Shown here: positions 8,905 to 17,433 of the stretch, piece after piece
Layout of the letters: the number at the start of each line of letters is the position of its first letter
Numbering within the stretch: the stretch's first letter is position 1
Source: Phocaeicola salanitronis DSM 18170
Lineage (GTDB): Bacteria > Bacteroidota > Bacteroidia > Bacteroidales > Bacteroidaceae
Direction of reading: 5' to 3'
Assembly (NCBI RefSeq): GCF_000190575.1
Contig: NC_015164.1
Coordinates: 372,001 to 436,000 of the forward strand
DNA: 64,000 nucleotides
Program-made: the position numbers and the translations under genes
Notes under the pieces: generated by a model
Told to the model about the DNA's origin: nothing
Databases searched by the model: none
Seen by the model: only the letters and a program-made list of their open reading frames with translations

Positions 8905-10859
8905 TGTTTGTCCTCCTGATCGTTTTGGTCAAGCTTTTCCAGGCATGAGTCTATATTGTTTTTGTAAGCTTCAGCATCGGCTTTTGTCCAATAGTTATTG
9001 TCACCGATTGTAGTTGAGTAATATTTCAGGAACACCTGTTTCGTGCAAGGCGGAACAAAAGAGGAAGTGGCAAACTTACTCTCTTTGTCTACTGCGAGCC
9101 TCCCGTCTTTCAATAGCTTCGGTATTGGTATCAGTCTGCCCTGATCCTTACCAATAATGACACGACGTTTCGCAGAAAAAATGGCGTTACCATAACTCCT
9201 ATTCGTTGATGAGTCAAGCAGGGTGTAATTCCATATTCTGTTCTTTTCTTCTGGCGTCCAGACCTCAAGATCTTCATTGAAGTTCGCCTTTATTCTCTTG
9301 AAAAGTTCGTCTTTAGTCTCTTTGTCCTCGTTGTCGAAATATTCGTTTATGACTTTCTGCGTATCTTCGTCGGCACTTAGATAGACATTGACAAGCCATT
9401 CTTTACGCGTATCGTCATCTTCTTCCGAGTTGCTCGTGCTGGAATTGATGTGTTCCACATCCCAACCTTCCAACTTATACAGGTGGAACGGGAATTTGTA
9501 AAATGTCCCTATCTTGTATTTATTATTACCTTGTTGTGCCTGGTTTTGATTTATCACAGTCTGTATGTTGTGGAACAGCAATAGACGACAGCATTTGCGC
9601 TTGTCGCTTCCATCATCTTTGTATTGGTAGTCTGTGCCATTATTGCCTATCGTTCTCTTGATTTCGTCTTTCAGATAACACACAAACTCTTTCTTGTCCT
9701 TCTTCGCCTTCCATGAGTTTACAAGTTGTTCAATGGAAATGGAGCCTACCGCAAGGAGGAAACCTACGTAATGGTAAAGTACCAAGTCATCATACCATTC
9801 ATTAAACGTTTGGAAATAGGATTTTACTATCTGCCAAGCTCTTTCTGTTTTCTGTAATTGGGTTTCTTCGTCATTATTCCCATCTTGGTGTGAGGACTTA
9901 AAGTATTCATAAAAGTATCGGAATGTCCTGTATTCGTCAGAACCAATAATCTTTCCCTTTTCATCCTCTTTATTGAGTTTTTCAATATTAAGCGCATTTC
10001 TGCTGCAAATCAAATCGAAGATGAAGTCTATACGCGTCGGACGATCATAACCCTTGTCGTGCAGGAATAGCCAAAACTCGTCGCTTTGCAGGGTATATTC
10101 TATCTTATCCCATTCGCTTGCGATTTCTTGTTGCCTCAATCTTAAACTGTCGGTCGACTTTCCTGCAAAATTAGATCTGTTAAGGAACAATGCCTTTATC
10201 AGCTCTGAATTGGTAAGGGCTATTTTGCCGATGTTCAGTCGGGTGAACACCTTTATGGGGTCTTCGTCAACAGATTCATACCATATAAAATTAACTTTGT
10301 TTTTCAGCTTGTCCAAGAATGCCCCTTTGTCAAAGTCAGGCTTGAGCCATTCGTTCACGGTTTTCCTGGCTTGAGCCATATAATAAAAGTCAATGTTGTC
10401 CCTTTCATCATATTTATCCATATTGAGAAGGAATTCCCTGCTTTTAGCGCGAGTTGCGTATTCCAATGAATAAGACTCATCGGAGTCAAGGCATCTGAGA
10501 ATAATGTATATAGTGGTAAGTCGCTGTTGCCCGTCTATAACTTCCCACTTGCCAACGCTCTTATTGAGAATTTCCCTTATCGCTGAAAGTTTATTCCTTT
10601 CATGTATTTTTGCCACAATATCATTTTCGTTGCGCAGTCTCACTACCAATGGTTGCAAGCAATAGAATCCATCCTTGCTGGCATCGAACTCGTTGATGTC
10701 GTTGAGCAAGTCCTTCACTTGTTGGCGTGTCCACCTGTAGCCGCGCTGATAATTCGGGATGAAAAAGCTCAAGCCTGAAAGCTCTCCTATTGTTTTCAAC
10801 CCAATTTGATTGTCGTTACATTGTTGTCCCATAATATTCGTAATTTTATAATTTTCCAC
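8901..10859 (-). CDS. DUF262 + DUF1524 (GmrSD-like) nuclease
   Basis: 652 residues. The N-terminal DUF262 part shows FIPNYQRGYRWTRQQ (33-47) and VIDGQQRLTT (107-116). The C-terminal DUF1524 part shows WDVEHINSS and then NYTLLDSSTNRSYGNAIF with KRR, the His-Me-finger-like nuclease of GmrD. It is thus a single-chain GmrSD-type enzyme, known to cut modified phage DNA in an NTP-dependent way. It overlaps the exonuclease gene upstream by 14 nt (ATG 10859; ATG 10832 is an alternative) and the second DUF262 gene downstream by 4 nt. Confidence 0.85.
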   Translation of the reverse strand: MENYKITNIMGQQCNDNQIGLKTIGELSGLSFFIPNYQRGYRWTRQQVKDLLNDINEFDASKDGFYCLQPLVVRLRNENDIVAKIHERNKLSAIREILNKSVGKWEVIDGQQRLTTIYIILRCLDSDESYSLEYATRAKSREFLLNMDKYDERDNIDFYYMAQARKTVNEWLKPDFDKGAFLDKLKNKVNFIWYESVDEDPIKVFTRLNIGKIALTNSELIKALFLNRSNFAGKSTDSLRLRQQEIASEWDKIEYTLQSDEFWLFLHDKGYDRPTRIDFIFDLICSRNALNIEKLNKEDEKGKIIGSDEYRTFRYFYEYFKSSHQDGNNDEETQLQKTERAWQIVKSYFQTFNEWYDDLVLYHYVGFLLAVGSISIEQLVNSWKAKKDKKEFVCYLKDEIKRTIGNNGTDYQYKDDGSDKRKCCRLLLFHNIQTVINQNQAQQGNNKYKIGTFYKFPFHLYKLEGWDVEHINSSTSNSEEDDDTRKEWLVNVYLSADEDTQKVINEYFDNEDKETKDELFKRIKANFNEDLEVWTPEEKNRIWNYTLLDSSTNRSYGNAIFSAKRRVIIGKDQGRLIPIPKLLKDGRLAVDKESKFATSSFVPPCTKQVFLKYYSTTIGDNNYWTKADAEAYKNNIDSCLEKLDQNDQEDKQ

Positions 10860-11397
10860 TATAGTATTTCATTTCCTCTAATCCACAAAGTCCGAAGTCC
10901 TTTATTTCTCTCAGAAACAGCCGTGCACACATCTCCGCGTCATCTCCTGCCCGGTGATGCCGTCCGTAGGGAATCTTAAACTGGTCGCAAAGGTAATCCA
11001 GACTATTGCAACCGAAGTCATAGAGCTTGCGGGCGGCACGCAGGGAGCAATAATAAGTAATGTCAGGCTTCTCCATGCCGTATAGTTCCAATGAATGACG
11101 GATGCAACCGACGTCGAAAGCGGCATTGTGAGCCACAAGTATAGGAATATCTTTAAGGTATTCACTGATTTCCGCCCATACTTCCGGAAACTCTGGAGAG
11201 TCAACTGTATCATTCGGGCGGATGCCGTGTATCTGCATGTTCCAATAACTGTACCTGTTTCCTTGCGGACGGACAAGCCACGAACGGGTCTTGGTCACCT
11301 CACCGTTACGCACCACACAGATACCGGCTTCGCAAATGGAAGCACGTTTGCCTGTGGCCGTTTCAAAATCTATGGCTATGAAATTTATTCCTTGCAT
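10846..11397 (-). CDS. DEDDh 3'-5' exonuclease (DnaQ/RNase T-like)
   Basis: 183 residues with all exonuclease motifs: ExoI D10-F-E-T (AIDFETATG), ExoII AHNAAFD near residue 95, and ExoIII H-x-AGDDAE near residue 155, whose His makes it the DEDDh type. The length is that of a free-standing single-domain exonuclease, not a polymerase subunit. It would trim single-stranded DNA or RNA 3' ends. It overlaps the WYL gene upstream by 13 nt and the DUF262/DUF1524 gene downstream by 14 nt, placing it in one operon with both. Confidence 0.9.
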   Translation of the reverse strand: MQGINFIAIDFETATGKRASICEAGICVVRNGEVTKTRSWLVRPQGNRYSYWNMQIHGIRPNDTVDSPEFPEVWAEISEYLKDIPILVAHNAAFDVGCIRHSLELYGMEKPDITYYCSLRAARKLYDFGCNSLDYLCDQFKIPYGRHHRAGDDAEMCARLFLREIKDFGLCGLEEMKYYSGKL

Positions 11398-12350
11398 GGC
11401 TTGCCCTCCTTCTTTTCTGTATAAAAGTCCAATATGTTTTGGGCGAAGTTGCGCATCTCGTCACGTACCGATTCCGGCTCCAATACTTCCACTTGGTCGC
11501 CTTGGGCAAGCACCAACTGATAGAAGTCGAAAGTTGGTTTTAGGTGGTATTCAAAGAGAGTCGATTCGTCATCACTTCCAATCTCACGCTGTGATTCATG
11601 CAAAGGCAATGTGCGCAAATAGTCCGCAAAACCATTGTATGCCCGAAGAACAATCTTTTGAGACGATTCGTTAGAAGTGATTATGCCACAACATCCTTCA
11701 AAATAGCTGTGTACATCGAAGTTCTTTTTCATCTTGAACGTCCGTCCCGTATCTTGAATGTCTGAAATACGGTCGAGGGCGTACACCAAATACACATCAC
11801 TTGGCTTGACGCCTTGTTCTTTATTCCGCTCGGAGTAATAAGGACTGCGCGCCACCACATACCAACGGCGTTTCACCACTTTCAAGAAGTAAGGCTCAAT
11901 GTCGAATGTGCTGGGTTCCGGTTTGCCGAAGCCTTGGTGCGTAATGCTCAACACATGGTTACGACGCATGGCATCCGCAATGCAGGTCAGCCAGGTCTGT
12001 CCCGAAGGGATTTCCTCAAAGATAATCCGGTCTTCCAGCTTGTTATCCGCTTGTATCTGGTTCAATGTGGCGTATGAACTGATAAGCCAGCTGCGCAGAT
12101 TATTGCCCTCTATGCGTTCCGGCTCGTCAATATAATAACGGTATCCGTCCTTCCGGTCACATTCTATATATACATCAAAAATGTCTTTGATGGCTTTCTT
12201 ATGGTTATGAAAGGTCTTCAAAGGCAGTTCCTCGCCATAGCCTAATCCACTTTCCTGCCAAAGTTCATTGATTTCCTGAAACGTCAGCCGTTTGTATCTG
12301 CGCAAGATGTCCATCAGCCATACGTATCGTCCAAAAAGATTTGCTGCCAT
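11385..12350 (-). CDS. WYL-domain transcriptional regulator
   Basis: 321 residues: an N-terminal winged HTH (about 1-75, YVWLMDILRRYKRLTFQEIN), a WYL-type domain in the middle (IEPYFLKVVKRRWYVVARS near 150; YALDRISDI near 190) and a C-terminal WCX-like extension. WYL proteins bind single-stranded nucleic acid or nucleotide ligands and often control defence or RNA/DNA repair genes. It is the first gene of the five-gene operon running down to 5952. Its own promoter bears the TGCC-N7 repeat shared by four other promoters nearby, so it is the best candidate for the factor that binds it. Confidence 0.85.
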   Translation of the reverse strand: MAANLFGRYVWLMDILRRYKRLTFQEINELWQESGLGYGEELPLKTFHNHKKAIKDIFDVYIECDRKDGYRYYIDEPERIEGNNLRSWLISSYATLNQIQADNKLEDRIIFEEIPSGQTWLTCIADAMRRNHVLSITHQGFGKPEPSTFDIEPYFLKVVKRRWYVVARSPYYSERNKEQGVKPSDVYLVYALDRISDIQDTGRTFKMKKNFDVHSYFEGCCGIITSNESSQKIVLRAYNGFADYLRTLPLHESQREIGSDDESTLFEYHLKPTFDFYQLVLAQGDQVEVLEPESVRDEMRNFAQNILDFYTEKKEGKPCKE

Positions 12351-12376
12351 ATTGCTGTCATTTAATGGTTATGCCA

Positions 12377-12411
12377 CAAAGTTACGCATTTCCTTGTGCC
12401 AAATCGTAGCT
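12377..12411 (-). promoter_or_regulatory. WYL operon promoter with TGCC-N7 repeat (degenerate half)
   Basis: On the minus strand, -7 box TAACTTTG (12377-12384) preceded at 12 nt by AGCT-ACGATTT-GGCA (12397-12411). The GGCA half is exact and the TGCC half has two mismatches. The 11 bases ACGATTTGGCA are identical to those at the 19594 site. Confidence 0.6.
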
Positions 12412-12454
12412 CAATATTAAATTTTCTCTTTTTCCTGCATTTCTTTTTATGATA

Positions 12455-12488
12455 TGCCGCGTTTTGGCATTTAACGCTCTTTACTTTG
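12455..12488 (+). promoter_or_regulatory. Promoter of the W-repeat gene with TGCC-N7-GGCA repeat
   Basis: TGCC-GCGTTTT-GGCA at 12455-12469, 11 nt before the -7-like TTACTTTG (12481-12488). The start codon is at 12528. Confidence 0.65.
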
Positions 12489-12527
12489 CAGCAGAATGAA
12501 TGATAAACTTCTAAACATTAACGTATT

Positions 12528-13046
12528 ATGGTAACAAAGAATTTAAGCAACGATTTTATGGCGAAAGTATTGGAAGATGCCGCTTGGAAGGAACTTTCGG
12601 GCGACTTTGCTTGGAACGAGCAACTGCTGGAGAAATACAAGGACAAGGTGGAATGGAAAACGGTTTCCGGCAACCGTACCATCCTTTGGACGGTCTCCAT
12701 GCTTGAGAAATTTAAGAACAGAATTGACTGGGAAGAACTTTCCGGGTCGAACAATGAGCACCTATTTACGGCAGAAAACTTGGAGAAATACAAGAACTAT
12801 TGGAACTGGCGGGAATTATCCCGTAACTCCGATCTGATTCTGACTTCGGAACTTTTGGAGCAGTTTGCCGACTGCTGGGACTGGAATGAAATTATTGATT
12901 GTTACGGCAGGGAAGGTTTGTTCAGTGCGGAGTTCTTGGAAAAGTATCAAGACCGCATTCCCGCTTCCTCTTTGCAACGCTCCCGCTTGTGGGACAAGCT
13001 GGTTGAGTATGAAGCAAAACGGTTGAAAGTACAGATTCTCTCTTGA
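12528..13046 (+). CDS. W-repeat protein of unknown function
   Basis: 172 residues made of about five imperfect repeats of 24-28 residues. Each has the form W-x-x-L/V-S-x-N, then T/S-x-x-(M/L)LEKYK and a closing W (for example WKELSGDFAW, WKTVSGNRTI, WEELSGSNNE, WRELSRNSDL). Such short Trp/Leu repeats suggest a solenoid or scaffold. No catalytic motif is visible. It is transcribed divergently from the WYL operon and its promoter has the shared inverted repeat, so it is likely part of the same regulon. Confidence 0.7.
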   Translation: MVTKNLSNDFMAKVLEDAAWKELSGDFAWNEQLLEKYKDKVEWKTVSGNRTILWTVSMLEKFKNRIDWEELSGSNNEHLFTAENLEKYKNYWNWRELSRNSDLILTSELLEQFADCWDWNEIIDCYGREGLFSAEFLEKYQDRIPASSLQRSRLWDKLVEYEAKRLKVQILS

Positions 13047-13112
13047 TGTCGGTTAATTGACTCCGCAAAAAGGTTGCCCAAAGACTGGATAGTAAGGGTA
13101 ACCTTTTTAATT

Positions 13113-14279
13113 TTACCAACATAAATCACCATTAATGCCCGTAAAAGCATGAGCCACATGTGAAGCCTCATCGTCTTTTCCTTGATGGCTTAACGCATTC
13201 CACACCCCTGTTACGACTCTGCATGGACCACGACCATTTGGCGAATATTGCCAATTACCTTCTCTAAAACATGGAACTTGATTTAATATCGAGGAGGTAA
13301 GTAACCTGGCAGTCATGGTTGCCCCATATTTACGAAGCTCTAATGCGATTCCTGTTATGATTTCCTGAGCCAGTTCGTTATATTCTTCAGAGGATTGTGG
13401 ATGCTTATTCATGGCTATCTGATTAGCCAAATCACAAAAGCGTGAATAGTCTGTCGTCTCGTCATAATGAGGAAAATGTCTGAAACGTTTAAATAACTTA
13501 TGGCTTGCGAGAGCATCACAAACTGCTTGTGCAAAATCTTTTTTGTCTATAATACCTCTTGTCATATAACTTGAATGCCAACAATGCAGAATAACAACGC
13601 CTTTATGAATATATTCATGCAAGAATCCATCTTTACCCCATTTGTTAATTGGCTTCAAACCGTCAACGGGTCTATAACTGTCATAGGACTTTTCATTTCG
13701 GTATAAATATAAAATAACCTGTGGTTTAAACACGTCTATGAAATTGTCTATATTCGTAATTCCAGCATCAAAAGCTATTTCTTGGATACTATTCATTTCA
13801 TCTGGAGTTATTTTACTTTGATCGACACCTCCTGAATCGTAAGTTTCAATAGCATGGCAATTATTCCATGCGATACTATTGATGATGGGGGAATCTTTTT
13901 CAAGCACACTATTTACGTCAACATCATACATCAAAGCTAATACTTCAGCGAAATATTGCCAAAATGTATTGCGCCATTCAGAAGGCCCTTCCGTGCGGAA
14001 ATAGGTTTCTGAGTAAGAATTTATACTTTTCCCTTTTTCGAAATCTTTTAGATTTTCATACAAAGAATCTCCCCACCCATAGGTTTCTTTCCCCATTATT
14101 GCAATCTTAACCAATGAATCGGCATAATATTTACCACAGGATGGAACAAACAGTTCCGGTATTGCTTTTAAGCATTCGTCAGAGACATGAAGTTCATTTA
14201 ATTTCTCAAAAAACATACGGCACAAAGGCTCGTATATAAGATTGCGCTGTTTCTGAATATGTTTATCTAAATCTTTCAT
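13113..14279 (-). CDS. Possible uracil-DNA-glycosylase-fold protein
   Basis: The start is set at ATG 14279 (MKDLDKHIQKQR): the promoter at 14314-14345 would start transcription at about 14305, leaving a 20-30 nt leader; ATG 14303 would be almost leaderless. 388 residues. IAIMGKETYGWG near residue 55 and VVILHCWHSSYM near residue 235 resemble the two active-site loops of the uracil-DNA glycosylase superfamily, but the match is weak and by eye. It is AT-richer than its neighbours and has its own ordinary promoter without the TGCC repeat, so it may be a later insertion in the cluster. Confidence 0.6.
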   Translation of the reverse strand: MKDLDKHIQKQRNLIYEPLCRMFFEKLNELHVSDECLKAIPELFVPSCGKYYADSLVKIAIMGKETYGWGDSLYENLKDFEKGKSINSYSETYFRTEGPSEWRNTFWQYFAEVLALMYDVDVNSVLEKDSPIINSIAWNNCHAIETYDSGGVDQSKITPDEMNSIQEIAFDAGITNIDNFIDVFKPQVILYLYRNEKSYDSYRPVDGLKPINKWGKDGFLHEYIHKGVVILHCWHSSYMTRGIIDKKDFAQAVCDALASHKLFKRFRHFPHYDETTDYSRFCDLANQIAMNKHPQSSEEYNELAQEIITGIALELRKYGATMTARLLTSSILNQVPCFREGNWQYSPNGRGPCRVVTGVWNALSHQGKDDEASHVAHAFTGINGDLCW

Positions 14280-14313
14280 TTCTATTGGTATTAGAGAATT
14301 CATACAATAAATG

Positions 14314-14345
14314 CAAATATAGGCAATTCCTTTTGTATGAACAAA
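14314..14345 (-). promoter_or_regulatory. Canonical Bacteroidetes promoter (-33 TTTG / -7 TATATTTG)
   Basis: On the minus strand: -33 TTTG (14342-14345), 20-nt spacer, -7 TATATTTG (14314-14321). It drives the gene starting at 14279 and settles its start codon. Confidence 0.75.
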
Positions 14346-14432
14346 TAATGACATGAGAAAAAACGGGTATTTCTTCAATGTTACCGGCATCCCTTACAAA
14401 ACCGATTTGGAAGAGCAGTCTCTATTATTGTA

Positions 14433-15407
14433 TTACAGTCTGTTCAACAACAGCCTAACTTTAACATCCTGTCTGCTACTTTCATAAGTTGATGTACCAA
14501 ACAGGATATCGTCATAACCCAAATGTAAGCGTATCGCTTCATTGAACCGATTGAGTTCAGGCTTTGTCAATGGATAACAAGTAGGAACTATTATGAAGAC
14601 AATGGCATTATTATACTTTTCCAAAGTTAAGTATTGGTATTTGGTTATTGACTCTAAAATATAGTCCAAACGTCCATAAGTTCCGCTTGTGATGGACAAG
14701 TAATCGTATTGTCTTCCATACTCAATGTGAAGCAGGAAATCCACATCACTTCTCTTGAAACTACTTCCTTCGGCGGAAAGCTGTGTTATCAGGTTCTCGC
14801 GTGCAGCCATCCGTTTCAAATATTCCTCCCGTTTGTCCTGACGGTATTCCCGTTTCCGCTTGGAGCGGTTCTTCCGCTCGTTGAACAAGTAACGAGTGCT
14901 TTGCCGGGTAGTGTACCGTTCTCCGTTTTCTCCTCGGCAACGAAGCCGCCGTGGAGTTTGATGCTTCCAAATGCTTTCTTCCAGCTTGTCCAAAGCAATT
15001 TCATATTGGTTGGCTGGCTTATGGTGATTAAACCTCCGATTAAAGGTTTCTAATTGTTCTTGTGGGGAAAAACCCCAATAAGTGATTTCCCACAAACAGT
15101 GCATAGCAAGTTCTTCATTGGTGAGGTGTATGTCATCGGCAACCACAACATCCGCAGCCAAATCTTCCTCCCAACTGACTTCATGCATGGGATGCACTCT
15201 TATCCATTTTTCTTCTCCCTCCATTTCTCCACCGCTCCAGCTTACATGGATTTCATGTGGTCCATTTTTGGCAGGAGTCATGCGGCGCAAAATATCGTAT
15301 GCCTCGCGGAAAGCATAAATGTTATCCAGATGTTCCGGCTCAAACTTCTCCAAGTGGGGACGAAGGCTGTCAAAATCTACTTTCATTACCAGTTCTTTCA
15401 GTGTCAT
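14433..15407 (-). CDS. DUF6557-like protein, full-length paralogue
   Basis: The start is ATG 15407 (MTLKELVMKVDFDSL), matching the start of the paralogue at 18572. 324 residues. The N-terminal half is a conserved domain (LKEL..KVDFDSL, IYAFREAYDILR, ELAMHCLWEITYWGFSP). The middle is strongly basic (NRSKRKREYRQDKREEYL). The C-terminal half includes GSSFKRSDVDFLLHIEYG and LGYDDILFGT. The basic linker suggests nucleic-acid contact. I recall the family as DUF6557, unverified. It is divergent from rtcB and shares the TGCC-N7 promoter motif. Confidence 0.75.
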   Translation of the reverse strand: MTLKELVMKVDFDSLRPHLEKFEPEHLDNIYAFREAYDILRRMTPAKNGPHEIHVSWSGGEMEGEEKWIRVHPMHEVSWEEDLAADVVVADDIHLTNEELAMHCLWEITYWGFSPQEQLETFNRRFNHHKPANQYEIALDKLEESIWKHQTPRRLRCRGENGERYTTRQSTRYLFNERKNRSKRKREYRQDKREEYLKRMAARENLITQLSAEGSSFKRSDVDFLLHIEYGRQYDYLSITSGTYGRLDYILESITKYQYLTLEKYNNAIVFIIVPTCYPLTKPELNRFNEAIRLHLGYDDILFGTSTYESSRQDVKVRLLLNRL

Positions 15408-15424
15408 AAGCAAATAGTTTTGCG

Positions 15425-15458
15425 CAAAGGAAGTGTTTTTCTGTGCCAAAATAAAGCA
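15425..15458 (-). promoter_or_regulatory. Promoter of the DUF6557-like gene with TGCC-N7 repeat
   Basis: On the minus strand: TGCT-TTATTTT-GGCA (15444-15458, one mismatch to TGCC), 11 nt, then -7-like TTCCTTTG (15425-15432). Confidence 0.6.
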
Positions 15459-15481
15459 CAGGGTTGATATTTTTTTGCTTA

Positions 15482-15516
15482 TGCCTCAATTCGGCACACA
15501 CCTTCTCTTATTTTTG
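15482..15516 (+). promoter_or_regulatory. rtcB promoter with TGCC-N7-GGCA repeat
   Basis: TGCC-TCAATTC-GGCA at 15482-15496, 12 nt, then a perfect -7 box TATTTTTG (15509-15516). The rtcB start codon is at 15546. Confidence 0.65.
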
Positions 15517-15545
15517 CACTTGTAAACTCTAAATAGGTGAAAACA

Positions 15546-16811
15546 ATGAGAAACATTCAGAATCACGACGTGAAGATATTCACGGACAACATCGAAACAA
15601 CTGCCATTGAACAGATAGAACGGTTGCTGACCATCCCCGCATTCGGCGGTTGCAAAATCCGCATCATGCCTGATGTTCATGCAGGGGCAGGCTGTGTCAT
15701 CGGCTTTACAGGTGACTTGGGAGACAAGGTTATCCCCAATATCGTAGGTGTGGACATCGGTTGCGGCATTCTTGTGCAGCCGTTCACCTGCATGAAAGAG
15801 ATAGATTACCACGCCTTGAATGAGTTCATCCTACATCACATCCCGTCAGGACGCAATTATCGGGACAACAAGTATGCAACACTGTCACAAAAGTATATGG
15901 ATGCTTACCGCGAGAGCAAGGACCTCATCAAACAGATGTGTTGCTACCGGGAATTGAAAGAGACGAAACGCCTCAATCTCTCCATCGGTTCGCAGGGCGG
16001 AGGCAACCATTTCATTGAATTGGATAAGGATGAAAGCGGTCTATTTTATTTGGTTGTGCATACCGGAAGCCGTAATCTGGGCAAACAAGTTGCCGATAAT
16101 TACCAGAAGTTAGCCGTGAAATGCCAGTCCGGTTGGGCGGAACTGATGGAGGAACAGAACCGTCTGATTGCGGAATACAAGCAGGCCGGACGGAAAGATG
16201 AGTTGCAGGACGTTATCCGCGAACTGCACAATTCATTCAAGATGCGTAAACCTACGATACCGCCCGATTTGTCCTACTTGGAGGGCACCTATCGGGAAGA
16301 CTACCTGTACGACATGCGCCTCTGCCAGCAATGGGCAAAGATAAACCGGCGCATGATTACGGGGCTTATCATGGATTACCTTATCCGTCAGGGATATGCC
16401 GACATGCGTGAAGACAACCTTCAGTTTGAAAGCATCCATAACTATATTAGCGATGATAACATCATCCGTAAGGGTGCCATCTCTGCCAATGCCGGAGAAA
16501 AATGTATCATCCCGTTGAATATGCGTGACGGTTCTCTCATCTGCATCGGTAAAGGCAACGAAGATTGGAACTGCTCTGCTCCCCACGGTGCAGGCCGCAT
16601 CATGAGCCGAAGTCAAGCTTTCCAGAACATCAGTTTGGATGATTATGCCCGCTCTATGCAAGGCATCTATACAGAATGCGTGAACGAAGAGACCAAGGAC
16701 GAGTCGCCGATGGTGTATAAGCCAAAGGACGAGATTATCCGCAATATCAACGATACTGTATCAGTGGTGAATGTCATTAAACCGGTGTATAACTTTAAGG
16801 CGGCGGAGTAA
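15546..16811 (+). CDS. rtcB: RtcB RNA-splicing ligase
   Basis: 421 residues from ATG 15546 (MRNIQNHDVKIF); the GTG 9 nt upstream is less likely. RtcB joins 2',3'-cyclic-phosphate or 3'-phosphate RNA ends to 5'-OH ends using GTP and manganese. Visible family motifs are MPDVHAGAGCVIGFTGDLGD, VGVDIGCGI, GSQGGGNHFIEL, VVHTGSRNLGKQVA and SAPHGAGRIMSR; the His of the last is the guanylylated residue. All metal-binding His/Cys positions appear intact. It is followed at 14 nt by a Doc/Fic gene in the same operon. The TGCC-N7-GGCA promoter links it to the WYL regulator. Confidence 0.95.
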   Translation: MRNIQNHDVKIFTDNIETTAIEQIERLLTIPAFGGCKIRIMPDVHAGAGCVIGFTGDLGDKVIPNIVGVDIGCGILVQPFTCMKEIDYHALNEFILHHIPSGRNYRDNKYATLSQKYMDAYRESKDLIKQMCCYRELKETKRLNLSIGSQGGGNHFIELDKDESGLFYLVVHTGSRNLGKQVADNYQKLAVKCQSGWAELMEEQNRLIAEYKQAGRKDELQDVIRELHNSFKMRKPTIPPDLSYLEGTYREDYLYDMRLCQQWAKINRRMITGLIMDYLIRQGYADMREDNLQFESIHNYISDDNIIRKGAISANAGEKCIIPLNMRDGSLICIGKGNEDWNCSAPHGAGRIMSRSQAFQNISLDDYARSMQGIYTECVNEETKDESPMVYKPKDEIIRNINDTVSVVNVIKPVYNFKAAE

Positions 16812-16825
16812 GCCACCCATTGGAA

Positions 16826-17356
16826 ATGAATAGGACAAGAAGTATGACGGATTTTCAACAAATTTTCAATGTATTTGAAGACTATAGCTTGGCACTTTCC
16901 ATGCTCGATGATTACGATCATCAACGGATGTCCCGACCGCAGGGATGTAAAGGCACATACGTTCTTACCTACGAAGAGTGCCGAAGCCTGATTGACACAA
17001 TGCGTTTCAGCTGCGAGTCGGACTTGTTCGGTCATGAAAAGGATGATTCATTCAGAGGCAGCATTGGAAACATTTACCAGAGTTTCGCAGGAAAGGATGT
17101 CTATCCATCGGTGGAAGAGAAAGCTGCCAATCTGCTTTATTTCATCACCAAGAACCACAGTTTTAACGATGGCAACAAGCGTATAACGGCAGCTTTGTTT
17201 CTATACTTCCTCAACCTCAACGGCATCCTGTATGACGGAAAAGGTCAGAAACGTATAGCCGACCATACGCTGGTTGCACTTACAATTATGGTTGCTGAGT
17301 CACGCATGGAGGAGAAAGAGATTATGGTCAGTATCGTCATGCACTGTATCGGATAA
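16826..17356 (+). CDS. Doc/Fic-domain protein (C-terminal half of RhuM-Fic type)
   Basis: 176 residues from ATG 16826. The Fic/Doc motif is NHSFNDGNKRITAALF, the Doc-like HxFxxGNKR form that supports phosphorylation or other nucleotidyl-type transfer to proteins such as EF-Tu. Residues 25-60 (LDDYDHQRM, LTYEECRSLI) match the linker and start of the Fic domain in longer RhuM-Fic proteins of Bacteroidetes, but the RhuM domain is missing. No antitoxin is obvious next to it. It follows rtcB by 14 nt, so it is probably co-expressed with the ligase. Confidence 0.8.
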   Translation: MNRTRSMTDFQQIFNVFEDYSLALSMLDDYDHQRMSRPQGCKGTYVLTYEECRSLIDTMRFSCESDLFGHEKDDSFRGSIGNIYQSFAGKDVYPSVEEKAANLLYFITKNHSFNDGNKRITAALFLYFLNLNGILYDGKGQKRIADHTLVALTIMVAESRMEEKEIMVSIVMHCIG

Positions 17357-17433
17357 TTTTTTCCTTTTTCTATAAATCCCATATAAGAAAATATGAATGT
17401 TCGTAATTTACCCAACCCGACCACATTGAAAAT

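Noticed and set aside
12455..12490. Possible sigma-54 promoters (TTGGCA ... TTGCA) upstream of the rtcB-region genes, as in enteric rtcBA.
   Set aside because: The GG and GC elements are about 20 nt apart, not 10, and the downstream element is a normal Bacteroidetes -7 box.
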